Shown piece by piece: positions 8,340 to 18,322 of a stretch of DNA of 64,000 bases (positions are counted from its first letter, which is position 1; every line of letters starts with the position of its first letter). The translations under genes were made by a program, and so were the position numbers. The stretch spans positions 677,365-741,364 of the forward strand of contig NZ_SNXZ01000002.1 of the NCBI RefSeq assembly GCF_004362825.1. The letters are read 5' to 3'. Under the pieces are notes generated by a model, which did not search any database, had not been told where the DNA came from, and saw only the letters and a program-made list of their open reading frames with translations. The stretch is from Labedaea rhizosphaerae. GTDB lineage: Bacteria > Actinomycetota > Actinomycetes > Mycobacteriales > Pseudonocardiaceae.

Positions 8340-8850
8340 GCAACTCCGCCCCGGCACCATTCGGCCGCTGCCGTCCCAAGGAAGACGATGTCCTCGAACG
8401 GTTCTGGCCCGTATCGTTCGAGGACGTCAGTTCTCGAAGTCGCGTCTGGCTTCCCTGGAAACATCGAGAACTCGACAGGTAACCCTCGACCGCGCCAATC
8501 TCCACCGTTGCCCCCTCCACCGCGGGCCGCGGGCTCGCGTGCGGCTGCGGATCGCCGACAGCGTCGAGAACCCGAGGTGCTCGCCCTGGGCATCTCGGGG
8601 CCACGCTGCACGCGTCGTCGACGCCACTCCGATCGCCCAGGTCGCGCATCAGGCGACCAAGGCAGCGATTGCGAGAACGCCGGCTCCGAGGTCAGGCCGT
8701 CGCGGGCCGCCATTGCGCAGCCGAGACCAACCCGCAGGGCCATCGGTTCGCGACGCCAGTTCTGGTGGCCATCCGTGACTGCGAGCCGCTGACGGTTCCG
8801 ATATTTCCGTGGAATGACACACCGGGACCGGACCCGACGATGGTCACGGC
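8340..8850. other. Degraded intergenic region between cas1 remnant and membrane gene
   Basis: About 510 bases with no supported gene. Frames on either strand give Arg/Pro-rich or broken translations. One frame on the minus strand reads DVLERYGPEPFEDIVFLG, which may be a scrap of an older gene. An inverted repeat lies at 8391-8424. The region occupies the place where the rest of cas1 would be expected. Confidence 0.5.
8391..8424. repeat. Inverted repeat, 10-bp arms
   Basis: TCCTCGAACG at 8391-8400 and its complement CGTTCGAGGA at 8415-8424 are separated by 14 bases. There is no T-run, so it is not an obvious intrinsic terminator. Its role is unknown. Confidence 0.8.
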
Positions 8851-9183
8851 ATGAGTGGTCGCCGGATCGCGCTGTTCGTCACGTGTGCGGTCGTGCTTGC
8901 CCTTGGGGTGACGTTCGTGTTTGTCAGCACGGATGCGGGCAATCGGCTGGCAACGATCGTGTCGGCGCTCGGGGCGGTCGCGGCGGTGGGTGTCGCGGTG
9001 TGGGCCGCCCTGCTCGAGCGACCTCGGGGCGTCGTCGTCTCCGGGACGGGCAAGGCGACCGCCGGTCCTAGCGGGACGGCGAACAGCGGCTACCGCGGTC
9101 CGGCGAACGAATCGCTCGAGGTCCGCGATACCGGTGATGCGTCGGGCGACGGCGGCGCCAATACCGGCGTCCAGATCGACTGA
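8851..9183 (+). CDS. Small two-helix membrane protein with RDTGDA/ANTGV tail
   Basis: 110 residues. Two hydrophobic segments (about 6-25 and 32-56) form a hairpin in the membrane. A soluble C-terminal tail rich in Gly, Ala, Ser and Asn follows, ending VRDTGDASGDGGANTGV (91-107). The same motif recurs at the N-terminus of the STAND NTPase encoded 3 bp downstream. The two genes are therefore almost certainly one operon, and the shared tail suggests that they assemble through like segments or share a partner. No family name is recognised. A membrane anchor for the NTPase is the simplest hypothesis. Confidence 0.75.
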   Translation: MSGRRIALFVTCAVVLALGVTFVFVSTDAGNRLATIVSALGAVAAVGVAVWAALLERPRGVVVSGTGKATAGPSGTANSGYRGPANESLEVRDTGDASGDGGANTGVQID

Positions 9184-9186
9184 ACG

Positions 9187-12100
9187 GTGATGAACGAGAA
9201 AGTGGTGGCACGCGACACCGGCGACGCCGCCGTGGTGGCGGGTGTGGCGAACACCGGTGTGATCACCGGTTCGGTCACTGTGACCGGGCGTCCGGTCGCT
9301 CGGTCGGTCTACCGGCGCCAAGCCCTGCGCATCATGCCTGACCGCCTGTTCGATCGTGAGGCGGAGCTGGCCCGGCTGGTCGAGTTCTGCGCCGCAGCGG
9401 ATGGCCCGTCGTACTCGTGGCTGCGAGCCCCGGCATGGGCGGGCAAGTCCGCCTTGATGGCCTCGCTGGCGGCGGCTCCGCCCGGTGGCGTTCGCATTGT
9501 GCCGTTCTTCGTGACCTCGCGCTGGGCCGAGCAGAACGACCATGTTGCCTTCACCGACGTGGTCACCGAACAACTGGCCGAGCTGCTCAGTGAGCCGGTG
9601 CCGGAGGCCATGCCAGCCACCCGAGGTTTGGTCTTCGACGACCTGCTCGAACGTGCCGCGGCGCTGTGCGTGAGCCGGGGCGAACGCCTCGTGCTGCTGG
9701 TCGACGGCCTGGACGAGGACCGTGGTGTCGTGGCCGGCCCGAACGCTCACAGCATCGCGGCGCTGCTCCCGGCCCCGACCCCGCCAGGGCTGCGCGTGCT
9801 CGTGTCCGGCCGCCCGTCGCCGCCCATCCCATCGGACGTGCCTGCCCGACATCCGTTGCGCGACAAGGCAATCGTGTGGGACTTGACGCCGTCCCGGTTG
9901 GCCCAGGTGGTGCGCGAGGACATGCTGCGCGAACTGGACGCCGCCCTCTACGGCGCGCCCATCGAGCGTGACCTCGTCGGCCTGGTCACCAGCGCGAGAG
10001 GTGGCCTGAGCACCCGGGACATCGGCGAACTGACCGGGCTATCGACGCACGAAGTGCACCGGCACCTGAACACCGTCGCCGGCCGGACCTTCATGGGCAG
10101 GCCGTCGCACTGGTTCGACCACGACGTTTACGTGCTCGGCCATGAGGACCTCCAGGTGGCGGCCACCGAGCAACTCGGCGCCGACGAGCTGGCCCGGTAC
10201 CGCCAGAAGCTGCACCAGTGGGCGGACGGATACCGGGAGAAGGGCTGGCCCACCGACACCCCGGAATACCTCCTGCGCGGCTACTTCCGTCTCCTGCAAC
10301 AGGAACGGGACCTCGATCGGATGCTGGGCTGCGGCACCGACACCGCCCGGCACGATCGGATGCTGGACCTGACCGGCGGTGACAGCGTCGCTCTGGCGGA
10401 GATCGCGGCGGCGAGCGACGCGTTCACCGCGCTCGATCCGCCGGACCTGGTCGCGGTCAGCCGCCTGGCCGTGCACTACGACTCGCTCAGCCGGCGCAAC
10501 GCCGACATCCCGCCGGAGCTGGCTGTGGTCTGGGCTGCGGTAGGCCACACCGTCCGAGCCGAGAACCTCGCCGACTCCATGACCGATCCAGCCGACCGGG
10601 TGCTCGCCCTGGTCCAGATCGCCCGGCAGGCCCACACGAGCCACCACACGGTCGACGATCTGCTGAGGCGGGCCCTGACCACCACCCGCTCGATCCGCGA
10701 ACCCGGCAAGCGCACCTGGGCGCTGACCACCGTCGCCACGGCGTTGGCGGAAGTGGAGCGGCCCGGCGACGCTCGCCAGGTGCTGGACGAGGCGACCGCC
10801 AACGGATTCCCCGAGCCCTGGGTCCAACCGTTCCTCGCGACGGCCGCGGCGAGCCTTGGCGATCCGACGCTGGTCGTGGAGTTGGCCCGCCGGCTCGACG
10901 ACCAACAACTGTTCGCTGTGGCTGCCGCGCGCCGGGCCCAAGCGGGCGACACGCGCCAGGCCGACGAGTTCCTCGACCACATCGCACTGCCCGACCAGAA
11001 GGTCTGGGCGGCGGGCATGGTGGCCGAGGGATTCGCCGCGGCGCACGACTGGGAGCGAGCCATTGCGGCGGTTGATGCCGCCGAGGCGGGCGCGATGCTG
11101 GTCAGCGACGAGCCGTCCCGCTCGCACATGTTCGGCCAGCTCGCCCGCGTCTGCGCCCTCGCCGGCGACCCGGCTCGCGCGGAGCAGCTGATCGACAAGG
11201 CCGCGACCACCGCCGGCAACGTTTCCTCAGATCATCGCCACGGTCCGCTGGCCCGGGCGGCCGCGGCGGTGGGCCGCTGGGACGAGGCAGTCCGAATCGC
11301 CACGTCGATGTCAGGATCAGCCGTGCCCGCCGAGCTTGCCAAGGATGCGGCGAAGGCAGGCCGGATCGAGTTGGCCGACGAACTCGCCGCCGGCATTTCC
11401 GACACCAAGGCGCGGCTGGCCGTCACGGCATCGCTCGCCCGGATCGCGGCCGACGCCGGCGACCGCGAGCGCGCCATCGCCTTGGCCGACGCGATCGAGA
11501 CCACCGCACGCTCGGCCGCCGCCCACTTCGCCAAGCCCGACACGTTGGCCGCGGTCATCACCGCACTCGCCACGACCGGACACGTGTCGGACGCCGCCGC
11601 GCTCGCCACCTCCATTCCCGAGCAACGCCACCGGAACAGAGCGCTGGCCGCGGTGGCCGGCGCCGCTCCGGCCGAGCACCGTGATACGGCAGCGGCCCTC
11701 GCACGGTCGATCGACGACCCCGACGACGCGGCTCGTGCTCTCGCGGACGTCGCCATGACCGCCGCGACCGCGGGCGACCTCGCGGACGCGATCGCGCTCG
11801 CCGAGGAGGCGGTCACCATGGCAGCGGCACTGGATCCGTCCTTCGACCAAATCGGTCAACTGCCGGCGTTCGGCCTCGCCGCCCGGACATACGCCGTGGC
11901 GGGCCAACCAGATCGCGCGGTCGCCACCACCAACCTGCTGACCAACGAGACCTTCCGCGAAACCGTGCGCACCACCGTCGCCACGGCCGCGGCGCAAGCA
12001 GGCCGATACGCCGACGCCGTGGCGATCGCCCGCACCGCGACCGTAAAACGGGATCGGCTGTACACACTCGCGATCATCGCAAGCACCGCCGTGGACACCA

Positions 12101-12816
12101 GGGACCTCGACGTCGCCCGGGACATCGTGGCCGACCTGGCCCCACCGCTCGGCTGGGCCGCCGATGAACTGGCGCGCACCTACACCGCACTCGGCGAACA
12201 GGCGCAGGCCCTCGCCATCGTCGACCACCTCGAGTCCACCGCACGGGCGAAGACCGAACCACGCTGGCACGACGAGGGCCTCATCGACGCCGCGCGCGCC
12301 TTCGTCCACGCCGGCGGCGCCACCAACCTGCTGGCCCGCTTCCCCGAGATCATCCCGCTGGCCGAGGACACCAGCGGCCCGCGGTGGCGCCAGGGCCTCC
12401 AGCACGCCGCCCGACGCGTGCTGGCTGCCGCAGCACTGTGGCACGCGAAACGTGGTGAGATCGACAAAATCCTCGCGCTCACAAATACCATCGGGCCCGT
12501 GCGCGAGCACCTGGGCATGACGGGTGTCGGGCTCCCGCAGGCCGACGCCCAGGCAGCTGCAGCCCTGGCGCTCGCCGAATCAGCGGGCATCGACCAGGCC
12601 CTCGACCTCGCACGCTCCATCAGCGATCCGACCCGAAGGGCAACCGCCGTCACCGCCATCGCCACCCACGCCGGAGCCCCTGCCAACCGCGCGCTGGTCG
12701 CCGAGGCGATCCGAACTGGCGGCGTCGTGCCCTGCCTGCCGGCGCTCGCGGCCGTCGATCCGGACGCCGTGGTCGCCGTAGCAGACGAAGCAACTCGCTT
12801 GATTCACATCATTTAA
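9187..12816 (+). CDS. Large STAND NTPase with C-terminal TPR-like repeats
   Basis: 1209 residues; starts at GTG 9187 or the ATG at 9190, 3-6 bp after the membrane-protein gene. Residues 7-25 carry the RDTGDA...ANTGV motif. A P-loop (PAWAGKSA, 82-89) and a Walker B strand (LVLLVDGLDED, 168-178) define a STAND/NACHT-like ATPase, and a winged-helix-like part follows to about 370. From about 430 to the end there are alanine-rich helical hairpins (AGDRERAIALADAIE, AGDPARAEQLIDKA and many similar), read as degenerate TPRs. This is the architecture of ATP-switched sensor/effector scaffolds, some of which act in phage defence. No nuclease, TIR, protease or toxin domain is recognisable. It sits between a cas fossil and a CRISPR array. 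Confidence 0.8.
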   Translation: MMNEKVVARDTGDAAVVAGVANTGVITGSVTVTGRPVARSVYRRQALRIMPDRLFDREAELARLVEFCAAADGPSYSWLRAPAWAGKSALMASLAAAPPGGVRIVPFFVTSRWAEQNDHVAFTDVVTEQLAELLSEPVPEAMPATRGLVFDDLLERAAALCVSRGERLVLLVDGLDEDRGVVAGPNAHSIAALLPAPTPPGLRVLVSGRPSPPIPSDVPARHPLRDKAIVWDLTPSRLAQVVREDMLRELDAALYGAPIERDLVGLVTSARGGLSTRDIGELTGLSTHEVHRHLNTVAGRTFMGRPSHWFDHDVYVLGHEDLQVAATEQLGADELARYRQKLHQWADGYREKGWPTDTPEYLLRGYFRLLQQERDLDRMLGCGTDTARHDRMLDLTGGDSVALAEIAAASDAFTALDPPDLVAVSRLAVHYDSLSRRNADIPPELAVVWAAVGHTVRAENLADSMTDPADRVLALVQIARQAHTSHHTVDDLLRRALTTTRSIREPGKRTWALTTVATALAEVERPGDARQVLDEATANGFPEPWVQPFLATAAASLGDPTLVVELARRLDDQQLFAVAAARRAQAGDTRQADEFLDHIALPDQKVWAAGMVAEGFAAAHDWERAIAAVDAAEAGAMLVSDEPSRSHMFGQLARVCALAGDPARAEQLIDKAATTAGNVSSDHRHGPLARAAAAVGRWDEAVRIATSMSGSAVPAELAKDAAKAGRIELADELAAGISDTKARLAVTASLARIAADAGDRERAIALADAIETTARSAAAHFAKPDTLAAVITALATTGHVSDAAALATSIPEQRHRNRALAAVAGAAPAEHRDTAAALARSIDDPDDAARALADVAMTAATAGDLADAIALAEEAVTMAAALDPSFDQIGQLPAFGLAARTYAVAGQPDRAVATTNLLTNETFRETVRTTVATAAAQAGRYADAVAIARTATVKRDRLYTLAIIASTAVDTRDLDVARDIVADLAPPLGWAADELARTYTALGEQAQALAIVDHLESTARAKTEPRWHDEGLIDAARAFVHAGGATNLLARFPEIIPLAEDTSGPRWRQGLQHAARRVLAAAALWHAKRGEIDKILALTNTIGPVREHLGMTGVGLPQADAQAAAALALAESAGIDQALDLARSISDPTRRATAVTAIATHAGAPANRALVAEAIRTGGVVPCLPALAAVDPDAVVAVADEATRLIHII

Positions 12817-12904
12817 CGCGCCGACAACTCAGGGACGCCGCAGTCCACAGACTCAGCGGTGCGAGGAGCACTCGCGGTGATGTTGCAAACGTGCATCTCG
12901 GTGG

Positions 12905-13537
12905 AGAACAGCCCCGCACGTGCGGGAACACGGCGCCGCGTCGTCAGGCCAGGTCCTCGGCTCGGGAACAGCCGCGGTGCGGGGAGCACGTCCGTTCGTC
13001 GTGCCGAACGTCATCGGCATGGGGAACAGAGCCGCGGATGCGGGAACCACAGCTCGTCCCACTGCGCGTCGGTGATGCCGGCGGGAACAGCCCCGCGGGT
13101 GCGGGGACGACCTGTCGCTCGCCGAGGACAAGGTGCTCGATGGGGGAACAGCCCCGCAGGCGCGGGGACAACTCGTTGAACGCCAGTTGGCGGCCGGTGT
13201 CCGCGGGAACAGCCCCGCAGGCGCGGGGACGACGTGACCCCGTACACGACCAGCACGTCACCGGAGGGAACAGCCCCGCAGGCGCGGGGACGACGAAGTC
13301 GAGCCCATCGACACCGAGAACATGACGGGAACAGCCCCGCAGGCGCGGGGACGACCGGACAGGGTTGCGTCTCTGGGTGCCATAGGGGGGAACAGCCCCG
13401 CAGGCGCGGGGACGACGCCCCGTCGACCTTCTGGTCGATGTGGTCCACCGAACAGCCCCGCAGGCGCGGGGACGACCCGGCCGCGCGGGGGACGCTGCAT
13501 GACTGGCTGGGAACAGCCCCGCAGGCGCGGGGACGAC
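12905..13537 (-). CRISPR. Type I-E CRISPR array 2 (11 repeats, 10 spacers)
   Basis: Repeats start near 12905, 12965, 13023, 13084, 13145, 13206, 13267, 13328, 13389, 13449 and 13510, with 32-33 bp spacers. The consensus differs from array 1 by a G-to-A change at position 14 (CCGCAGGCGCGG). The three leftmost repeats are strongly eroded, and a still weaker twelfth copy lies at about 12846-12871, in register with the 61-bp period; the right-hand repeats are nearly perfect. The leader is therefore on the right and transcription leftward, divergent from cas3. Confidence 0.98.
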
Positions 13538-13749
13538 ACTTGCTGACCTGCATGTTATCGGACGTTGGCAGCCGTTCCGGGTCGGTTTGTCGCGGAGTCC
13601 AGCTGTCGCAAGCCCATAGGCAGGCTGTCCTGCTTGTCTAGATTCTGGCCAGTCATCTAAACCGGACAGTTTGAGACTCGCTGAAACGCGAAGGTCGTGG
13701 TCTGAGATGTAGCGGCCGTAGGTTCGTGCTGTCCGGCAATGGGGCGTGG
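13538..13749 (-). promoter_or_regulatory. CRISPR array 2 leader and cas3 upstream region
   Basis: The bases next to the last repeat (ACTTGCTGACCTGC) match the leader edge of array 1. The following 200 bases lie between divergent array 2 and cas3 and should contain the array promoter and the cas3 promoter. An AT-richer stretch occurs at about 13630-13680. No specific -35/-10 boxes are claimed. Confidence 0.65.
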
Positions 13750-16096
13750 ATGCGTTCACTCGACGCGATCGTGGCGTTGTGGGGCAAGTCTGCGCGGGAT
13801 GAGTCTGGTCGGTGCGTCGGGTGGCTTCCGTTGTTTCAGCACCTGGACGATGCCGAGGGTGTCGCTGGGCGGCTGGTCGATGAGTGGGTTTCCCCGCTTG
13901 CGTTGTCTTGCATAGGAAACGATCTGCCAGGCGGTGTCAACGAGGTCCGCCAACTCGCCTGCTGGCTGGCCGCCGTACACGACTGCGGGAAGTGTTCGCC
14001 GGCCTTCGTCGTGCAGGTACCCGAGTTGGCTGAGTACTTGCGTGGCTTCGGTTTGTCGCTCTCTCGGCGTTTGGCTGACGATCCGCATCGCAGCTCGGTC
14101 AAGCATGCTCTGGTTGGTCATCGTGCGGTGCGGGACTGGTTGAAGGCGCAGTATGGTTTCGCGCCTCGCGGCATCGGGGGGCAGTTGGCGTCGATTGTCG
14201 GAAGCCATCATGGTGTGACGCCCGACGATTCCGCGTTGTCACTGGTTGGGTCGCGGCCGGACCTCGCCGGGGACGGCGATTGGGCGACGACGCGCGAGGC
14301 GGTGCTTGCGCGGGCCACGGAACGGTGCGGCGGTGCAGCGGTATTCGCGCGATTCGCGACCACGCGGCTGAGTGTGGCGAGCCAGGTCTTGTTGACCGGA
14401 ATCGTGATCTTGGCGGACTGGATCGCGTCGAATCAAGAGCTGTTTCCGTTGCTGGTGGCGCCGTCGCCGGACGCGCCGATCATTCGTCCGGACGACGCGG
14501 TGACTGCGCAGCGTGTAGAACGCGGGTGGCGGCAGCTGCAGCTGCCTGCGCGGTGGCGTGCTGTGGCGCTGGACAGCGATCTGGACGCGGAGTTCCAGTT
14601 CAGATTCGACCGTGCCGGTGCTCGTGCGCGGCCAGTGCAGGCGGCTGCGGTCGCGGTGGCTCGGGCGCAGCGGACGCCGGGATTGGTGATCGTCGAAGCG
14701 CCGATGGGCTCGGGTAAGACCGAAGCGGGTTTGCTCGCGGCGGAGGAGCTCGCCGCGCGATCGGGCGCCAGTGGCGTGTTCGTAGCGCTGCCGACCCAGG
14801 CGACAACCGATGCGATGTTCGGTCGGGTGCTTGCGTGGCTGGACCGCCTGCCGCGCGAGGGTGCCGTCACGTTGAACCTGGTGCATGGAAAGGCCCACTT
14901 GAACGACGAGTTTCGTGGCTTGGTGCCGGAGTGGAAGGCTGCGGGGATCGGCCAGGATGACGATCCGTCGTGCCAGGCGGCGATCGCGCACTCGTGGTTG
15001 CGGGGGCGGAAGAAGTCGGCGCTCGCGTCGTTCGTGGTGGGCACGATCGACCAGGTCCTGTTCTGTGGGTTGAAGAGCCGGCACCTGATGCTGCGGCACC
15101 TCGCGATGGCGGGCAAGGTCGTCATCATCGACGAGGTGCACGCCTACGACGTGTACATGTCGCAATACCTGGATCGGGTGCTGCAATGGCTGGGCGCCTA
15201 CGGCGTGCCGGTGGTGCTGCTGTCGGCGACGCTGCCTGATCGTCGACGAGCCGAACTGCTGCGGGCGTACGACCCTGAAACCCCTGTCACCGACGAACAC
15301 CCCGGCTACCCCTTGATCAGCAGCTCGGGTTGTGTGGCGCCGATGATCCTGGCGTTGCAGGAGGAAGCCAACCCAGTCACTGTCGACCGCTTGCCTGATG
15401 ACGCCGACACGCTCGTCGCCTATCTGCGCACGCATCTGGCCGACGGCGGGTGCGCCGCCGTCGTGCGCAACACCGTGACCCGCGTGCAGGAGACCGCGAA
15501 CCGGTTGATCGAGGAGTTCGGGTCGGACGCGGTGACGGTGACGCATTCGCGCTTCCTGGCCTGCGAGCGTGCTTCGTTGGATCGCTCGCTGCTCACCCGG
15601 TTCGGCCCGGACGGGAGCAGGCGGCCGCGGCTGCACATTGTGGTCGCGTCGCAGGTGATCGAGCAGTCCCTCGACGTCGACTTCGACTTGATGATCAGTG
15701 ACCTCGCTCCGGTGGATCTGGTGCTACAGCGCCTCGGCCGGCTGCACCGGCACCAGCGGACCCGCCCCGGCCCAGTCCGTGTGGCGCGGTGCGCGCTGGT
15801 CGGAGTCGAGGACTGGTCGGCCGACCCGGTCACGACGCCGAGCGCAGCCCGCCGGATCTACGGTGAGCACCAGTTGCTGCGCGCGGCCGCGCTGCTGCGC
15901 GATCGGGACACGATCGGCCTGCCACACGACATCGCACCGCTGGTCCAGACCGCCTACGGAGCGGGCCGGCTCGGCCCGGACTCGTGGCAGCCGACCATGG
16001 CAACCGCCGCCGCGACCGCCGAGCGGCTCGCAGTCGAACGCACCGCGAAAGCCGGCGACTACCTCGTGGGTCCACCCGGTAAAGCTGGGTCCCTAG
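13750..16096 (+). pseudogene. cas3: cas3 (type I-E), 3' end removed by IS insertion
   Basis: A Cas3 HD nuclease-helicase read from the ATG at 13750 (a GTG at 13726 is also possible). It shows the HD motif AAVHDCGK, the later HD-domain histidines GSHHG, the helicase P-loop APMGSGKTEAG, DEVH in IIDEVHAYD, LLSATLP, and motifs V/VI (QVIEQSLDVDFD, QRLGRLHRH). The native sequence stops at PPGKAGSL, where an IS begins (16097); the frame ends 20 bp inside the IS. The family is normally about 900 or more residues, so 100-150 C-terminal residues are missing. The cse1-cas6e operon that should follow is absent. Confidence 0.93.
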
Positions 16097-17133
16097 GGCC
16101 TGTATCGAAGTGGTGAGCTGGTGATGGCGTGGGTGTGGGCTGTGTCGGCGTGTCGTTGATCAAATAGATGAGGTCTCCGGTAGATCGATCATCGACCAAG
16201 ACGATCAAGACACCGGAGACCTCGTGGACACCCTAGCGGTGGCGGGGCGGTTCGACCTGACCGACGCGCAGTGGGCCTTGCTGGAAGGGCTGTTGCCGAA
16301 GCCTGTGCGGTCGGGTCGGCCGTCGTTGTGGAGCAGACGACAGTTGATCGATGGGATTCGGTGGCGGGTGCGCACGGGTTGTCCGTGGCGGGACCTGCCT
16401 GCGATGTATGGGTCGTGGGCGGCGGCGTATGCGCTGTTCCGGCGATTGCAACGCAACGGCACCTGGCACAGGATCATGATCGCGTTACAGGCTCTGGCTG
16501 ATGCAGGCGGAGGGATCGTCTGGGATGTCAGTGTTGACTCGACCGTGGTGCGGGCCCATCACCATGCTGCGGGTGCCAGGAAAGGGGGATCTGCAGGCCG
16601 AGTCCCCGGGCGGTGTCCGGGAGGAGCCTGCTGATCACGCGTTGGGTCGGTCCAGGGGTGGCTGGACCACGAAACTTCACCTGGCCTGCGAGCAGGGCCA
16701 AAAGCCGTTGTCGCTGGTGCTGACGGGTGGGCAACGCGGTGACAGCCCCCAGTTCATCCCTGTTCTCGCGAGCATCAGGGTGCCCCGGCTCGACGGTGGC
16801 CGGCCCCGCACCCGACCAGATCGAGTGTTGGCTGACAAGGCCTACACATCCAAGGCCAACCGAGACTACCTGCGACGCCGGGGAATCAAGGCCACCATTC
16901 CGAGCAAGGCTGACCAGGACACCAACCGCCGCAAGAAGGGGTCGAAGGGTGGCCGCCCACCAGCCTTCAACCCCGAGATCTACAAGCAACGCCACGCCGT
17001 TGAATGCGGCATCAACCGGCTCAAACGCTACCGAGCCGTCGCCACCCGCTTCGACAAGCTCGCCGTCCGCTACGAAGCCACGATCCACATCGCTGCCATC
17101 AACGAATGGCTCTGAAAGACTTCGATACAGACC
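16097..17133 (+). mobile_element. IS5-family insertion sequence, 1037 bp
   Basis: Terminal inverted repeats GGCCTGTATCGAAGT (16097) and ACTTCGATACAGACC (ending 17133) differ at one position. The element is flanked by a 4-bp direct repeat CTAG (16093-16096 and 17134-17137), a target duplication typical of IS5 relatives. It carries a DDE transposase in two frames. It interrupts cas3, and its right-hand CTAG overlaps the left border of the IS630-family element. Confidence 0.92.
16224..17115 (+). CDS. IS5-family DDE transposase in two frames
   Basis: The first frame (16224-16634) begins with the DUF4096-like head ([22 protein letters not shown]) and holds the first catalytic Asp in [11 protein letters not shown]. 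The second frame (useful part about 16580-17115) contains [20 protein letters not shown], the second Asp in VLADKAYTS and the Glu in [11 protein letters not shown]. Joining them needs a +1 step near AAAGGGGGAT at about 16577-16590. Many IS5 relatives use such a slip to make transposase, so this may be programmed, but a decay mutation is equally possible. Confidence 0.85.
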
Positions 17134-17136
17134 CTA

Positions 17137-18320
17137 GTGCTGTGTCTCGAAACGTTGGCGCGGTAATCGTGTCGGGCTGACTCTGCCGGGCGTGGCTGGA
17201 AGGCTGCTGGTGGAGGTGGTGCTGGTGGCGCGTCAGCCTGAGGTGTTCGTGCGTGCGTTGGAGCCTGAGCAGGCGCAGCGGCTGGTGAAGATCACAAGGT
17301 CAACGAAGGATCGTGTCCGGTTGCGGCGGGCGGGGATCGTGTTGGCGTCGGTGCAGGGCCGGGCCGCGAGTGAGATCGCAATCATGTTCGCCGCGACGAG
17401 GGGTACGTGCGGGAGGTGATCCACGCGTTCAACGAGCAGGGGTTCGCGGCGTTGGACCCAAAATGGAGCGGCGGCCGGCCACCTAAGTTCGGGCCGGTCG
17501 CCCGCGAACTGATCTGCCAGATTGCCCGCAGCACGCCTTCGGCGCTGGGACAGCCGTTCAGCACCTGGAGCTTGACCAAGCTGGCGGCCTACCTGGCCGA
17601 GCACCGTCGGCTGGAGGTATCGGTGGAGACCGTGCGGCGGGTGTTGCGCGCCGCCGGTATCAGCTGGCAGGCGACCAAAACGTGGAAGGCCAGCAGTGAC
17701 CCGGACTTCGCTGCGAAGATGGCCAGAGTCCTTTCTCTGTATGACCATCCGCCTACCGACGGCAGGGTGATCTGCGTCGATGAGTTCGGCCCGCTCAACC
17801 TGCTGCCCCGACCGGGCAAAGGCTGGTTCCGCGCCGGGCAGCCGGCCAGGCAACGGGCCACCTACACCCGATCCGCGGGAGTGAGGCACATGTTCGCCGC
17901 CCTGGACCTGGCCTCCGGGCAGCTGTTCTACAGATTCCGCGACCGCAAGCGCTGGCGAGAGTTCCTCGACTTCGTCAAGCAGCTACGCAAGCGGTTCCCG
18001 ACCGGGCGGCTCTACCTCGTGTGTGACAACTACAGCCCACACCAGAAGACCGAGGTCCTCACCTGGTGCGCCGCCCACAACATCGAGCTGACGTTCACCC
18101 CCTCGAACGCCTCCTGGCTGAACTGGATCGAGTGCGAGTTCACCGCCCTGCGCTACTTCACCCTTGACGGCAGCGACTACCCCACCCACACCGCGCAAGA
18201 ACAGGCCATCGCCCGCCACATCCGCTGGGCCAACCGCCACGCCACAGCCAAACGCCACTACGCGGTCAACTCCAAGATCCGCAGACCCGATTACCTACCG
18301 AACGTTGCGTGACGCGGCAC
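17137..18320 (+). mobile_element. IS630-family insertion sequence, about 1184 bp
   Basis: Imperfect terminal inverted repeats (left GTGCTGTGTCTCGAAACGTT, right complement GTGCCGCGTCACGCAACGTT) are bounded by TA dinucleotides at 17135-17136 and 18321-18322, as expected for IS630/Tc1-type TA targeting. The left flank is cas3 (after removal of the IS5 element) but the right flank is an aminotransferase gene missing its start. The element therefore does not sit in one interrupted gene; a deletion or recombination has joined two unrelated flanks. Confidence 0.88.
17192..18312 (+). pseudogene. IS630-family transposase, frameshifted
   Basis: The 5' part (17192-17419) encodes the helix-turn-helix head (LVKITRSTKDRVRLRRAGIV). 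The 3' part continues in another frame from about 17395: DEGYVREVIHAFNEQGF, the second HTH, then the DDE core with ICVDEFGPL, LVCDNYSPH and WLNWIECEF. The join (FAA then DEGYV) is most simply explained by a short deletion of about 4 bases near 17394, which would leave the copy inactive. Confidence 0.85.
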
Positions 18321-18322
18321 TA

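Noticed and set aside
8009-8743. A 244-codon minus-strand frame overlapping cas2
   Set aside because: It is the wrong frame for cas2 except in the 60-base frameshifted interval; the rest is Arg/Pro-rich noise.
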